Below are positions 38,561 to 47,582 of a DNA stretch of 64,000 bases, piece by piece. Both the position numbers and the translations under genes were made by a program. Source of the stretch: an uncultured Pelagibacteraceae bacterium (GTDB taxonomy: Bacteria; Pseudomonadota; Alphaproteobacteria; Pelagibacterales; Pelagibacteraceae); assembly GCA_902537665.1 (NCBI GenBank), contig CACBCE010000001.1, forward strand, positions 62,001 through 126,000, in the 5' to 3' direction. The stretch's first letter is position 1; each line of letters opens with the position of its first letter. The notes beneath the pieces are model-generated. The model was not told where the DNA came from and ran no database searches. It saw only the letters and a program-made list of their open reading frames with translations.

Positions 38561-39446
38561 TTTCTTCAGTGCTTATAACAGGTTTCTTATTTAATAGAAT
38601 TGAAATTAAAATTCCAATTTTTTCTTGAAGATCTTTTCTATTGAGAATTAAGTCCACAAACCCAGTTTTCTGAACATAAGAGCTTCTTTGAAAATTTTCT
38701 GGTAAACTTTCTTTAACAGTTCCTTCGATTACACGAGCCCCTGCAAAAGCTATTAAAGCATGATCGGACTCTGCTATATGTAAATCACCTAACATTGCAT
38801 AAGAGGCTGTAATTCCACCAGCAGTCGGATCGGTTAAACAAACCAGATAAGGAAGATTATTTTTTTTTAATTCGTTAATAGCCATCGTTGTCCTTGTCAT
38901 TTGAGATAACGAAATCAAACTTTCCATCATTCTCATGCCTCCTCCGGAACTAAAACAAATAAAAGGAGTTTTGTTTTCGATGGCATGTTGAATACCATAT
39001 AGAAATGCCTCACCCTCCGCAGCAGCCATTGAGGCACCTAAAAATTCAAAATCTGATGCAACTGCAGTTATTTTAATATTATTAATTGAACCAGAAACAA
39101 CCATCATACCACAATCTAGTCCTGTTTTTTTCCTCGCATTTTTTAATCTATCTTTGTAAGATTTAGAGTCTGTCCAATTTAGTGGGTCATCTTTTGGAAT
39201 TGGTGTTTTAAAAATTTCATAATTATTCTTACCAAAAAAAATATCAAATCGCTGTTTCGGATTAATTCTGTGGTGTTTATTGCAATCAGGGCACACCCAA
39301 AGATTTTCCTCTAAATCTTTTTTCAAAATTGGTCCTTTACAGCAACTAGTCCAATCACTTTTTGCGATTTCTTCTTTCGTTGCTCTTTTGTGAATAGCTG
39401 TTTTTATTTTTTCACCAGCTTTAATTATTTTTGTTATCCAATTCAT
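38514..39446 (-). CDS. accD: Acetyl-CoA carboxylase carboxyltransferase subunit beta
   Basis: With AccA forms the carboxyltransferase making malonyl-CoA. The 310-residue protein has an N-terminal zinc-ribbon region, then AAGEGEAFLYGIQHA-like AEGEAFLYG, FSSGGGMRMMES, DPTAGGITASYA and the SLPENFQRS end motif. The first cysteine pair is abnormal: WTSCCKG replaces the usual W-x-x-C-x-x-C, while the second pair CPDC is normal. It lies in the trpA-accD-folC run, overlapping trpA by 4 bases. Confidence 0.94.
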   Translation of the reverse strand: MNWITKIIKAGEKIKTAIHKRATKEEIAKSDWTSCCKGPILKKDLEENLWVCPDCNKHHRINPKQRFDIFFGKNNYEIFKTPIPKDDPLNWTDSKSYKDRLKNARKKTGLDCGMMVVSGSINNIKITAVASDFEFLGASMAAAEGEAFLYGIQHAIENKTPFICFSSGGGMRMMESLISLSQMTRTTMAINELKKNNLPYLVCLTDPTAGGITASYAMLGDLHIAESDHALIAFAGARVIEGTVKESLPENFQRSSYVQKTGFVDLILNRKDLQEKIGILISILLNKKPVISTEENETSEDSQSLTKAAS

Positions 39447-40243
39447 TTAATTTTATTTCTAAGTCTGTTTACGACATTATAAACATTTGTGACAGGATTT
39501 TGTCTTTTTTTTATAGAATTTGTTATTTCCTTACAAATAGCACTTCCAACAACTAAACCATCAGCTTTTTTAAGTGATTTTATAGTTTTTTCAGTGATAC
39601 CAAAACCAATCACAACATTTTTTTTCGAGTTGATTTTTTTTATTTTATAATAGTTAGACAATATTTCTTCAGAGGAAACTTTAAGCTTCCCACCTGTAGT
39701 AGAAAGCATAGATATAAAATAAATCATCTCATGAGAGTCTTTAATTATTCCTTTCAACCTATTTTTAGTTGTAGTCGGTGATAAAAGTTGAATAAAAAAT
39801 ATTGATTTTTTTTTGCATTTACTTGCAAATTTCTTATTTTCTGGCCATGGTAAATCTACGACTATTAATCCATTTACTCCTGAAATTTCGCATTTTCTTA
39901 AAAATTTATTTTCACCGTATTGAAAGATCATATTATAGTAACCCATTAATATAACTGGTTTATTTTTATCAAATTTTTTAAAATCTTTTACAATTTTAAA
40001 AATATCATTGACTTTAATTCCATTTTTGATTGCTCTATAAGAACTTGTTTGAATTTGACTTCCATCAGCAACTGGAGTGTTGTGAGGAACACCAATTTCC
40101 AATATATCAACCTCTTTCGAAATTGATTTTAATATTTGTAAGGACTGTTTCTTTGAACTATCTCCAGCCACAGTATAAGTTAATAAAGCAGGCCTCTTTT
40201 CATTTTTAGCTTTTTTAAATGCATAACTAATTGGATTAAACAT
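39443..40243 (-). CDS. trpA: Tryptophan synthase alpha chain
   Basis: Cleaves indole-3-glycerol phosphate to indole. The 266-residue protein keeps the catalytic acids in DILEIGVP and PVADGSQIQ, and the phosphate-site GFGI and VVGSAI. Several positions usually fixed differ: PHNTP for PFSDP, and the VTG-type loop reads STTGG. It follows trpB with an 8-base overlap. The neighbouring TrpB and TrpF are still more divergent. Confidence 0.9.
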   Translation of the reverse strand: MFNPISYAFKKAKNEKRPALLTYTVAGDSSKKQSLQILKSISKEVDILEIGVPHNTPVADGSQIQTSSYRAIKNGIKVNDIFKIVKDFKKFDKNKPVILMGYYNMIFQYGENKFLRKCEISGVNGLIVVDLPWPENKKFASKCKKKSIFFIQLLSPTTTKNRLKGIIKDSHEMIYFISMLSTTGGKLKVSSEEILSNYYKIKKINSKKNVVIGFGITEKTIKSLKKADGLVVGSAICKEITNSIKKRQNPVTNVYNVVNRLRNKIK

Positions 40244-41471
40244 ATTTTGTTCCCAATCTTTGTTTTAAAATTCCTCGATCTTTGTAAGCATCTCCACAAC
40301 TATTGACTACAACAATAGTGTCTTTACTTAATTTTTTTGACTCTGCTATTGCAACCGAGAAAGCATGACTTGGCTCTAATGAAGGTCTTAATTTTTCAAA
40401 TTTCGTTACCATTTTGTAGGCTCTCAAAGCTTCCTCATCACTTGCTGCAGTGTATCTAGCTCTTTTCGTATCTTTGAGAAAACAATGAAGAGGAGAAATA
40501 CCAGGATAATCTAGTCCAGCAGAAATTGACTCTGTTTCCTCTATTTGACCATCATCATTTTGATTTACATATTGAGCTGCACCATGAAGAATTCCTATTT
40601 TAGATCCATACGTCAGTGGTGCTGCGTGTTTTTTACTTTTCTCTGGACCACCAGCCTCTACACCAATAAATTCACATTGTTTTTTATCGTAATCCATAAA
40701 CTCATTCCAAAAACCAAAACTAGAACTTCCTCCTCCAACACAATTATAAAGTTTGAGTTTCTTTGGAATTGATCCAAACTCATCAATTAATTGATTTTTC
40801 AATTCTCTTGATATTTGACTTGTGCTCCATCCACAAATACGAACAAAGACAGCTGGACCAACAGTGCTGCCAACACACATGGCAACTTTATCACAATTTG
40901 CAACCCAGTAACGCATGCACTCAGATACTGCATCTACGAGAGTTTGACTTCCAGAGTATACGGGAATAACTTCTGCTCCATTTTTTTTCATCGCTCTTAC
41001 ATTTGGTTGTTGTCTTTGAATATCTTTTGCACCCATGAATATTTTGCATTTTAAACCAAACTTTTTGGCTGCCATACTTAACATTTTACCTGCATACCCA
41101 GCGCCAGTGTCCCCACAAATAACTTTTTTTCCAGAGCGCTTTGCTAGTAAACAGTGAACAGTTGCATTATAAATTTTATGTGCGCCTCCATTTGCATCAG
41201 ATACAACTTTAGACCAAATTTGCGCCCCACCTACATGTTCTGTTAAATTTTCTAATTTGATGAAACGAGTAGGACTACCGACCCAATTTTTAAAATATTT
41301 ATCTCTTTCATTAATAAAATTTCTATCTTTCTTGAGTTTATTAAAAAGAATTTCCAAATCCTCTATAGGTTTTTTCAATGTTTCAGGGACAAAATTTCCT
41401 CCAAATTTACCACCCCAAAATCCAAGTTTATCACCTTGATCTATAACTGGTATTCCTTTTTTAAGTTTCAT
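40236..41471 (-). CDS. trpB: Tryptophan synthase beta chain, divergent
   Basis: PLP enzyme joining indole and serine. Family features in 411 residues are GGKFGGNFVPETL, the PLP lysine in GGAHK (K99), the phosphate-binding CVGGGSSS, and SISAGLDYPG. Several positions near the active site differ: the KREDLNHTG motif is KVVSDANGG, the catalytic Glu of ETGAGQHG is Asp (DTGAGYAG, D121), and the PLP-contact serine of SGRGDKD is Cys (CGDAYKD, C392). The ATG at 41471 is used; a TTG three codons upstream is an alternative. The locus order trpF-trpB-trpA supports the assignment. Confidence 0.85.
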   Translation of the reverse strand: MKLKKGIPVIDQGDKLGFWGGKFGGNFVPETLKKPIEDLEILFNKLKKDRNFINERDKYFKNWVGSPTRFIKLENLTEHVGGAQIWSKVVSDANGGAHKIYNATVHCLLAKRSGKKVICGDTGAGYAGKMLSMAAKKFGLKCKIFMGAKDIQRQQPNVRAMKKNGAEVIPVYSGSQTLVDAVSECMRYWVANCDKVAMCVGSTVGPAVFVRICGWSTSQISRELKNQLIDEFGSIPKKLKLYNCVGGGSSSFGFWNEFMDYDKKQCEFIGVEAGGPEKSKKHAAPLTYGSKIGILHGAAQYVNQNDDGQIEETESISAGLDYPGISPLHCFLKDTKRARYTAASDEEALRAYKMVTKFEKLRPSLEPSHAFSVAIAESKKLSKDTIVVVNSCGDAYKDRGILKQRLGTKYV

Positions 41472-42084
41472 TTTTTGCAAATAATTTTAATAATCTATCA
41501 ATTTTATTAATATCTTTTTTTCCTTCACTATTTTCAATTGATCCAGATAAATCAATTATGAACCTTTTATTTTTAAAATTAGGAATATCATCTATTTGAA
41601 TATTTCCTGCAATCATTTTATTCACTTCATTAGGCACCTGTTCTAATAGACTATGATCAAAGCTTTCAGACTTATGGTAACCTTTTGAGTCAAAAAGAAC
41701 TATATCTGAGATTTCTAAATAATCTTTATATTTATCTACATCCTCTTTATTTGAAATAGTAAGTGCCGAAATTATCTTAATTTTGTATTTTTTTTTTATA
41801 TCCAAAGTTCTTGAAGGGTCTACATCATAAAGCTGGTAATAATCAAAATTAAGATCTTTGATTTTCTCTAGTAATTCATTTGTTGGACTTACAAGTACCG
41901 AGACAAAATTACTCTGCTTTTTATTCACGTTTACTAAATTTTTTAAATTTTCATAATTAACATATCTTTTACTTTTTTTATAATTCGTGATGAAACCAAT
42001 AAATTTTGGTGGATATGGATGGTTTAAAATAAAATTTAAAGTTTCAGGATCTGAGATCCCACAAATTTTTAAATCTTTGATCAT
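41461..42084 (-). CDS. trpF: Phosphoribosylanthranilate isomerase, divergent
   Basis: A 207-residue barrel in the expected place before trpB. The catalytic Cys (LKICGI) and the Asp in VLFDSKG are present, and the end ENSEGKKDINKI fits the family. The usual VQLHG is YQLYD, the GGTG phosphate loop is YHKSES, and AGGL is AGNI. It overlaps pyrF by 4 bases and trpB by 11. The enzyme call depends on context together with partial motifs. Confidence 0.8.
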   Translation of the reverse strand: MIKDLKICGISDPETLNFILNHPYPPKFIGFITNYKKSKRYVNYENLKNLVNVNKKQSNFVSVLVSPTNELLEKIKDLNFDYYQLYDVDPSRTLDIKKKYKIKIISALTISNKEDVDKYKDYLEISDIVLFDSKGYHKSESFDHSLLEQVPNEVNKMIAGNIQIDDIPNFKNKRFIIDLSGSIENSEGKKDINKIDRLLKLFAKNET

Positions 42085-42758
42085 TGACTTAAATGATCAA
42101 TTAATGTTTGGATATTTTTTCTTATGTTGCCTTTTGTTATAGGCCTTCCTATCACAAGCCAATCACTGCCATTCTTATATGCTTGTTTTGGAGTAACAAC
42201 CCTTTTTTGATCATCTGTTTTATTATTTAATCTTATTCCTGGTGTAATGATTTCTTTTTTAAAGAATTTTTTAACAATTTTGACTTCATGTGCACTACAC
42301 ACAATAGCATCTAAGTTAGCCCTTTTTGCTAATTTTACTTGATGAGTTACGAGTTGATTGATATTTTTGCTGTAACCAATCTCTTTTAAGGATTTATTAT
42401 TCAAAGAAGTTAATGTTGTGACGCCTATTAATTTTGTCTTTCCAGATATTTTTTTACACGCTTTTAAAGCCTTTAATCCAGAGCTAATATGAATAGTTAA
42501 GTAATTAATATTTAAATCTTTCAAAGCTTTAATAGTTGATAAACAAGTATTTGGAATATCGTGAATTTTAAGATCTACAAATATTATTTTATTTTTTATT
42601 TTAGATAAAAAGTCTCTTCCATATTTTGAGTTCAAAAATTCTAAACCAAACTTATATCCAATTTTTATTTTTTTATTTTGTGTTTCTTTTATAATTTTTT
42701 TTATTTTTAAAATATTAGTGCTATCACAAGCAACAAATACTTTATTTTTTTTCATCAT
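42081..42758 (-). CDS. pyrF: Orotidine 5'-phosphate decarboxylase
   Basis: Final step of UMP synthesis. The 225-residue barrel has the substrate lysine in YKFGLEF, the catalytic FVDLKIHDIPNT (Asp-Lys-Asp), GVTTLTS and the phosphate-loop VIGRPIT. It lies between ihfB (17-base overlap) and trpF (4-base overlap). Confidence 0.96.
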   Translation of the reverse strand: MMKKNKVFVACDSTNILKIKKIIKETQNKKIKIGYKFGLEFLNSKYGRDFLSKIKNKIIFVDLKIHDIPNTCLSTIKALKDLNINYLTIHISSGLKALKACKKISGKTKLIGVTTLTSLNNKSLKEIGYSKNINQLVTHQVKLAKRANLDAIVCSAHEVKIVKKFFKKEIITPGIRLNNKTDDQKRVVTPKQAYKNGSDWLVIGRPITKGNIRKNIQTLIDHLSQ

Positions 42759-43035
42759 TTAAAATTTTAAACAAATCTTTTGACATTTTGAAGTGAATTG
42801 TTTTTTTTTCTGGAGTATTTACTTTTTCTCCAGTTTTAGGATTTCTAGATATCCGGGATTTTTGAATTTTAGTTGAAAATACGCCAAACCCTCTGAGTTC
42901 TATTCTTTCACCTCTTTTAAGAGTTTTTTTTATTTCATTAAAAATAATATTTGTGAATTTTTCTAAATCTTTTTTTAAAAAATTCGGATAGTTATGTGAC
43001 AGTTGTTTTAAAAGCTTTGATTTTACAATAGCCAA
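42742..43035 (-). CDS. ihfB: Integration host factor beta subunit (HU/IHF family, TTG start)
   Basis: A 97-residue DNA-bending protein. The core GERIELRGFGVF and the intercalating-arm region RNPKTGEKV are typical IHF-beta. The only plausible start is TTG at 43035; no clear Shine-Dalgarno sequence is visible. It follows rpsA after 14 bases, the conserved rpsA-ihfB order, so it is likely co-transcribed. Confidence 0.92.
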   Translation of the reverse strand: MAIVKSKLLKQLSHNYPNFLKKDLEKFTNIIFNEIKKTLKRGERIELRGFGVFSTKIQKSRISRNPKTGEKVNTPEKKTIHFKMSKDLFKILNDEKK

Positions 43036-43049
43036 TTTAAATACTTATA

Positions 43050-44771
43050 TTATTTTTCTTTTTTTTTATCTAAATCATCTGACAATGATGAAAATGGTAG
43101 ATTCTTTCCAGAACCCTCAGCTCCATACTTATCTAAAGCTTCTTTTTTCTGAATTTCCTCCAATAATTTAATACTTAGAGATACTTTTCTTTTTTCCAAG
43201 TCTAAGTCTGCAATAGCACAATCAATTCTTTCGCCACCAGTGAATCTTGAAGGTCGAGCATCAGCAGCGCTAATTGCAATTTGGTTTTTCTTGATAATGA
43301 AGTCCATCTCACATCCTTCTGGCCTTACGATAAGACCTTTGTTATCAGTGGAGATAATCTTTACTGTAATAATTTGGTTTACTTTTTTATCCTTGAACCA
43401 ATCTAGTGGATCTGCTTTAGTTTGTCTTAATCCAACCCTGATTTTTTGATCTTCAGCTTTGATTTCCAAAACTCTAACTTTTAATTTATCTTTAATATCA
43501 TATTTTTTTAATTCTTCTTCTCCATTATTTAGATAAGTCAAATCATTACAGTGCAAGAAAGCATCTACATCTAAATCCTTCACACTTACAAATAATGAAT
43601 ATTCATTTTTATTAACTACTTCTGTCTCAATTATTGCTCCAACTGGATATTTTTTTTCAAAAGCAATAAAAGGATTTTCTTTTGCTTGTTTATATGAAAT
43701 GGCAATCCTTCTCTTTTCTTTATCAATTTCAGTTATAACGCAATCAATTTCATCTCCAACTTTAAACATTTTCTTTGCAGATACATTTTTTTTGGTCCAA
43801 CTTAATTCACTTGAATGTAATAAAGTTGTTAAACCTGGCTCAAGTTCACAAAATGCTCCAAAGTCAATAATCTTCACTACCTTTGCTTTATAGACTTTAT
43901 TTAACTCATAATTTTCAACATGCTCAAAAGGATCAGGAGACAGTTGTTTAATTGAACAACCTATTTGTAATTTTTCTTTATCAATACTTATAACTTTAAG
44001 ATCATGTTTTTCGCCAATATTAAATACTTCCTCAGGATGATTTACTCTACTATAAGATATTTCTTGTAGGTGAACTAAAACATCTAATTCATTATTTACA
44101 TTAAAAAAGCAACCAAATGAGCTATAACCTTTTACCTCAGCATTTTTAATTACGTCACCAATTTTATATTTTTCAATAATTTTTGCTTTATCCTCTTTTT
44201 TGAAAGATGAAATAATTTCTTTTCTGGACACACATGCGTTACCTCTTATTTTGTCTAATTTTATTAAAGCAAATTTTTGTGGTTCGTTCATCAAATGACT
44301 TATATCTTTTAAAGGTTTATCACTTATTTGTGACCCTGGTAAAAACATTAGAGATCCTGTTTCCAGGTGCTCAACTATACATCCCCCTTTACATTTAGAT
44401 ACAATTTTACCCATGATAGGTTCTTTTTTTTCATATGCTTCTACTAATTTATCCCAACCTTTAATCTTTTGAGCTTTACTAGCAGATACAACTACATCCC
44501 CGTTCCTATCTTCTATCTTTTCTAATAACACCGGTATTGTCTCACCGATTTTAATTTTTTCACTCAATCCCATTGTTTTTAATTCATTAATGTCCAAAAC
44601 TGGTTCGGATTTCAAGTTCGGTATGTATAGAAAAATATATTTCTCGGTAATTTTATTTACTTTACCCTCAATAATTTTACCTTCCTCAATAGTGATTTTT
44701 GAAAGTTGATTATTTAATAAATTTTCAAACTCTTTAGATGCAGGGTTTGATAGATCTTTATATACTTCCAT
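43050..44771 (-). CDS. rpsA: 30S ribosomal protein S1
   Basis: A 573-residue RNA-binding protein with about six S1 (OB-fold) repeats. Repeat-type pieces such as VKIIDFGAFCELEPGLTTLLHSSELSW and NAEVKGYSSFGCFFNV, seen in parts, mark them. It helps the 30S subunit load mRNA lacking strong Shine-Dalgarno sequences, which are common here. It lies 81 bases from aroA, where cmk is often found in related genomes. Confidence 0.96.
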   Translation of the reverse strand: MEVYKDLSNPASKEFENLLNNQLSKITIEEGKIIEGKVNKITEKYIFLYIPNLKSEPVLDINELKTMGLSEKIKIGETIPVLLEKIEDRNGDVVVSASKAQKIKGWDKLVEAYEKKEPIMGKIVSKCKGGCIVEHLETGSLMFLPGSQISDKPLKDISHLMNEPQKFALIKLDKIRGNACVSRKEIISSFKKEDKAKIIEKYKIGDVIKNAEVKGYSSFGCFFNVNNELDVLVHLQEISYSRVNHPEEVFNIGEKHDLKVISIDKEKLQIGCSIKQLSPDPFEHVENYELNKVYKAKVVKIIDFGAFCELEPGLTTLLHSSELSWTKKNVSAKKMFKVGDEIDCVITEIDKEKRRIAISYKQAKENPFIAFEKKYPVGAIIETEVVNKNEYSLFVSVKDLDVDAFLHCNDLTYLNNGEEELKKYDIKDKLKVRVLEIKAEDQKIRVGLRQTKADPLDWFKDKKVNQIITVKIISTDNKGLIVRPEGCEMDFIIKKNQIAISAADARPSRFTGGERIDCAIADLDLEKRKVSLSIKLLEEIQKKEALDKYGAEGSGKNLPFSSLSDDLDKKKEK

Positions 44772-44852
44772 TAATTTTAGTTCATTTCTGTTTATATAGT
44801 TTTTAAAACTCTGACCTTTTAGATAAATTTAAAGATAAGATCAACAAAGAAT

Positions 44853-46175
44853 TTAGTGTATTTTAGCACCTAAATACTTAATTTTATTTAAAAAGGACGG
44901 GAAAGATGTATTTATGGCCTCTTTGTTGGCTATAGACCAGTTACCTCCAAAAACTAAAGCTGCTACAACAGAAGTCATAAAAACTCTGTGATCCTTTAGG
45001 AAATTTTTAATAACTATTTTATTTTCAATTTCTAAATTTGGATTCCCATAAATTTTTATACTTTTGTTGGTTAAAATATTTTTTATTCCCATTTTGTTAA
45101 GTATTTTTGAGCCCCATTTTAATCTAGGACTCTCTTTTTCATTTAATTCAGATAAATCTTTGAAATATGAAACTCCTTTTGCTTTTGCTGCTACTAGGAA
45201 TATTAATAAAAATTCATCGATTGCAGAACTATTAAATTTAGAGGGACAATTTATAGCTTTAATTACTTTTGTACTTTTAATAATTAGATCTGCAATTTTT
45301 TCACCCTTATAGTTCCTTAAATTTTTTTTTTGTATTTTAACTCCCATCATACGAAGAATATTCAAAATACCTACTCTTGAGGGGTTTGTGTTAACATTTC
45401 TAATAATAAGTTTAGAGTTTTCTGTTAAAATAGTAAGCACTATAAAAAAGGAACAAGAGCTTATGTCAGATGGTATTTTGTAGTCTAATGCTGGTATTTT
45501 TTTTTTCCCTTTAATTTTTATAAGATCATAATTTTTTTTTTTTAAAACTTTAATTGGTAATTTTAAATGTTTAAAAAGAAGTTCACTATGATTTCTTGAT
45601 TTTTTTGATTTAATTATTGTTTCACCATTTGTATTCAATGCCGCTAGCATCAAAGAGCTCTTGACTTGAGCAGACCCTCTTGTCTCATTATAGAATATTG
45701 GATTAGGATTTCTAGTCCCTTTAATTGTAATCGGAAGTTTTCCAAAATTACTTTTAAATTCTGCTCCAAACTTTTTTAAAGGCTCAATAATTCTAAAAAA
45801 ATCTCTTTTTGATAAACTTTTGTCACCTTTTATTTTAATTGTTTTCTTTGAATGAGTTAAAAGCCCCATTAGGAGTCTCCCTAGAGTACCTGAGTTTCCA
45901 GCATCTAAAATCAAATTTTTCTTATATTTAAATCCATTCAAACCCACGCCATTAATTTCACAAAAATTTTTCCTCATCTTTATTTTCACACCAAGTCTTC
46001 TTAGGCATTTTAAAGTATTTATTACATCTTCTGAAAGTAATAGGTTTACAGATTTAGATTTGTACTCTGATTGAGAAGCTATAAGTGCCCATCTTATAGA
46101 CAAACTTTTATCCCCCTCTATTGATATAACTTTGTTAAATTTTTTAATTTTATTCTTAATTTTTATGATATGCAT
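44853..46175 (-). CDS. aroA: 3-phosphoshikimate 1-carboxyvinyltransferase (EPSP synthase)
   Basis: Transfers enolpyruvate from PEP to shikimate-3-phosphate. The 440-residue protein has the N-terminal GDKSLSIRWALIAS, LDAGNSGTLGRLL, the KGDKSLSKRDF region and SSAIDEFL. It is the partner of aroB/aroK 33 kb away. It follows lptB after 11 bases. Confidence 0.95.
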   Translation of the reverse strand: MHIIKIKNKIKKFNKVISIEGDKSLSIRWALIASQSEYKSKSVNLLLSEDVINTLKCLRRLGVKIKMRKNFCEINGVGLNGFKYKKNLILDAGNSGTLGRLLMGLLTHSKKTIKIKGDKSLSKRDFFRIIEPLKKFGAEFKSNFGKLPITIKGTRNPNPIFYNETRGSAQVKSSLMLAALNTNGETIIKSKKSRNHSELLFKHLKLPIKVLKKKNYDLIKIKGKKKIPALDYKIPSDISSCSFFIVLTILTENSKLIIRNVNTNPSRVGILNILRMMGVKIQKKNLRNYKGEKIADLIIKSTKVIKAINCPSKFNSSAIDEFLLIFLVAAKAKGVSYFKDLSELNEKESPRLKWGSKILNKMGIKNILTNKSIKIYGNPNLEIENKIVIKNFLKDHRVFMTSVVAALVFGGNWSIANKEAINTSFPSFLNKIKYLGAKIH

Positions 46176-46186
46176 TTTTTGATATC

Positions 46187-46963
46187 TTAATTTATTTTGA
46201 AAGAATCTCCAAAATATGCATTTTGAGCATCAATATTTTTTATTAAATTATTTGGAGTATCTTTTGCGATAACTTTTCCATTTGAAAGCACTATAGCTAA
46301 ATCTACACATGATAATAAATCTCTGGCTTGGTGATCACATAAAATGATAGAAATGTTATTATGTGTTTGTAAATCAACAATGATTTGTTGAAGATTTTTA
46401 ATCGTCATAATATCTAATGCAGCAAATGGCTCATCAAGTAGTAATATTTTAGGATTGCTTAGTAATGCTAAAGAAATGACCAAACGTTTTTTTTGACCCC
46501 CTGATAAAAACTCAGCTTTAATATTCTGTAGTGCTTCAAGTTCAAATTTTGAAATTAATAAGTTTACTTTCTCATCTCTTAATTTTTTATTCTCTATAAC
46601 TATCTCACTTATTGCATTTAAATTCTCTCTCAAGGTAAGGTCATGAAAATAGCCGCCATACTGAGGCACATAGCCTATTTTATATTTTTTAGTTCTAGTA
46701 AATATTGGTTCATTGACCACATTTTTACCCTCAATATGTATAGAACCATAATTTGGTTTTAATAAACCGATTATAACGTTAAAAATAGTTGATTTTCCAA
46801 CTCCATTAGGTCCCAACAATCCAAGAATTTCACCCTGGTTTAAATTAAAGGTTAGATCCTCTAAAATTTTCCTTTTTCCAAAATGCAAAGTAATTCTTTC
46901 AAGCCTTAAAAGTTCTGTTTTCTTTTTGAAATTTTTGATTCTAAATTTTTTTATTACTGACAT
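46187..46963 (-). CDS. lptB: LPS export ABC transporter ATPase LptB
   Basis: Cytoplasmic ATPase driving lipopolysaccharide extraction by LptFG. The 258-residue protein has Walker A GPNGVGKST, the signature LSGGQKKRL, Walker B LLLDEPFAALD, and the switch histidine in LCDHQ. It follows lptC after 2 bases. Confidence 0.94.
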   Translation of the reverse strand: MSVIKKFRIKNFKKKTELLRLERITLHFGKRKILEDLTFNLNQGEILGLLGPNGVGKSTIFNVIIGLLKPNYGSIHIEGKNVVNEPIFTRTKKYKIGYVPQYGGYFHDLTLRENLNAISEIVIENKKLRDEKVNLLISKFELEALQNIKAEFLSGGQKKRLVISLALLSNPKILLLDEPFAALDIMTIKNLQQIIVDLQTHNNISIILCDHQARDLLSCVDLAIVLSNGKVIAKDTPNNLIKNIDAQNAYFGDSFKIN

Positions 46964-46965
46964 AA

Positions 46966-47577
46966 CTAATATTTTCCAGAAATTTCTACTTTATCATCTT
47001 GTTTATCCATTGAAATTTTTAATTTTTTACTTTCAAAATTTATTTCAATTTTATCAGCTTTGATATTAGCATTTTTGTTTTTATAATTAACATTCTCTTG
47101 TATTTCTATTAAATTTTTTGAAAAATTGAGATTTATAATATTTGCATCAATTATTTGATCACCATATTGAACATTCACATTTTTTTTAAATATAGTATTA
47201 TTATTATTTCTATTATAGTCAGCAAAATTTGAATTAATATAAATTGTTTCATCGTTTTTTTGAATGATTTTTGCAAGTACTTCTACAAGCTGAACTTGGT
47301 TTACTTTATCTTCTTGCACTTCAGCTGATTTTGCATTGATTATATAGATATTTCCTAACAAATCTTCAGATACGTATTTTAAGTTTTCAATAGTATTAGT
47401 TGTTTCTTTGTTCTCTTTAGTAATAGAATTTTCAATTTTTTTATTAATATTTTTATCAATTTTTTTAGGTTTTTCAGATAGGATTTTTTCTGTACTTAGA
47501 TATTTTTTATAAAAAAAAATACTTAAGATAATTAGTAATATTACTAATGAATATTGAATAATACTTCTCTTTGTCAT
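46966..47577 (-). CDS. lptC: LptC-like LPS transport protein
   Basis: A 203-residue bitopic protein: an N-terminal membrane helix (about residues 8-23), a lysine-rich linker, then beta-jellyroll repeats beginning LKYVSEDLLGNIYIINA, the LptC hallmark. LptC passes LPS from LptB2FG to the periplasmic bridge protein LptA. lptA usually lies between lptC and lptB, but here the two are adjacent. Confidence 0.82.
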   Translation of the reverse strand: MTKRSIIQYSLVILLIILSIFFYKKYLSTEKILSEKPKKIDKNINKKIENSITKENKETTNTIENLKYVSEDLLGNIYIINAKSAEVQEDKVNQVQLVEVLAKIIQKNDETIYINSNFADYNRNNNNTIFKKNVNVQYGDQIIDANIINLNFSKNLIEIQENVNYKNKNANIKADKIEINFESKKLKISMDKQDDKVEISGKY

Positions 47578-47582
47578 TAAAT

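Noticed and set aside
40545-41054. Three plus-strand open frames opposite trpB
   Set aside because: They lie antisense to a clearly coding trpB, have no family features and no ribosome binding sites.
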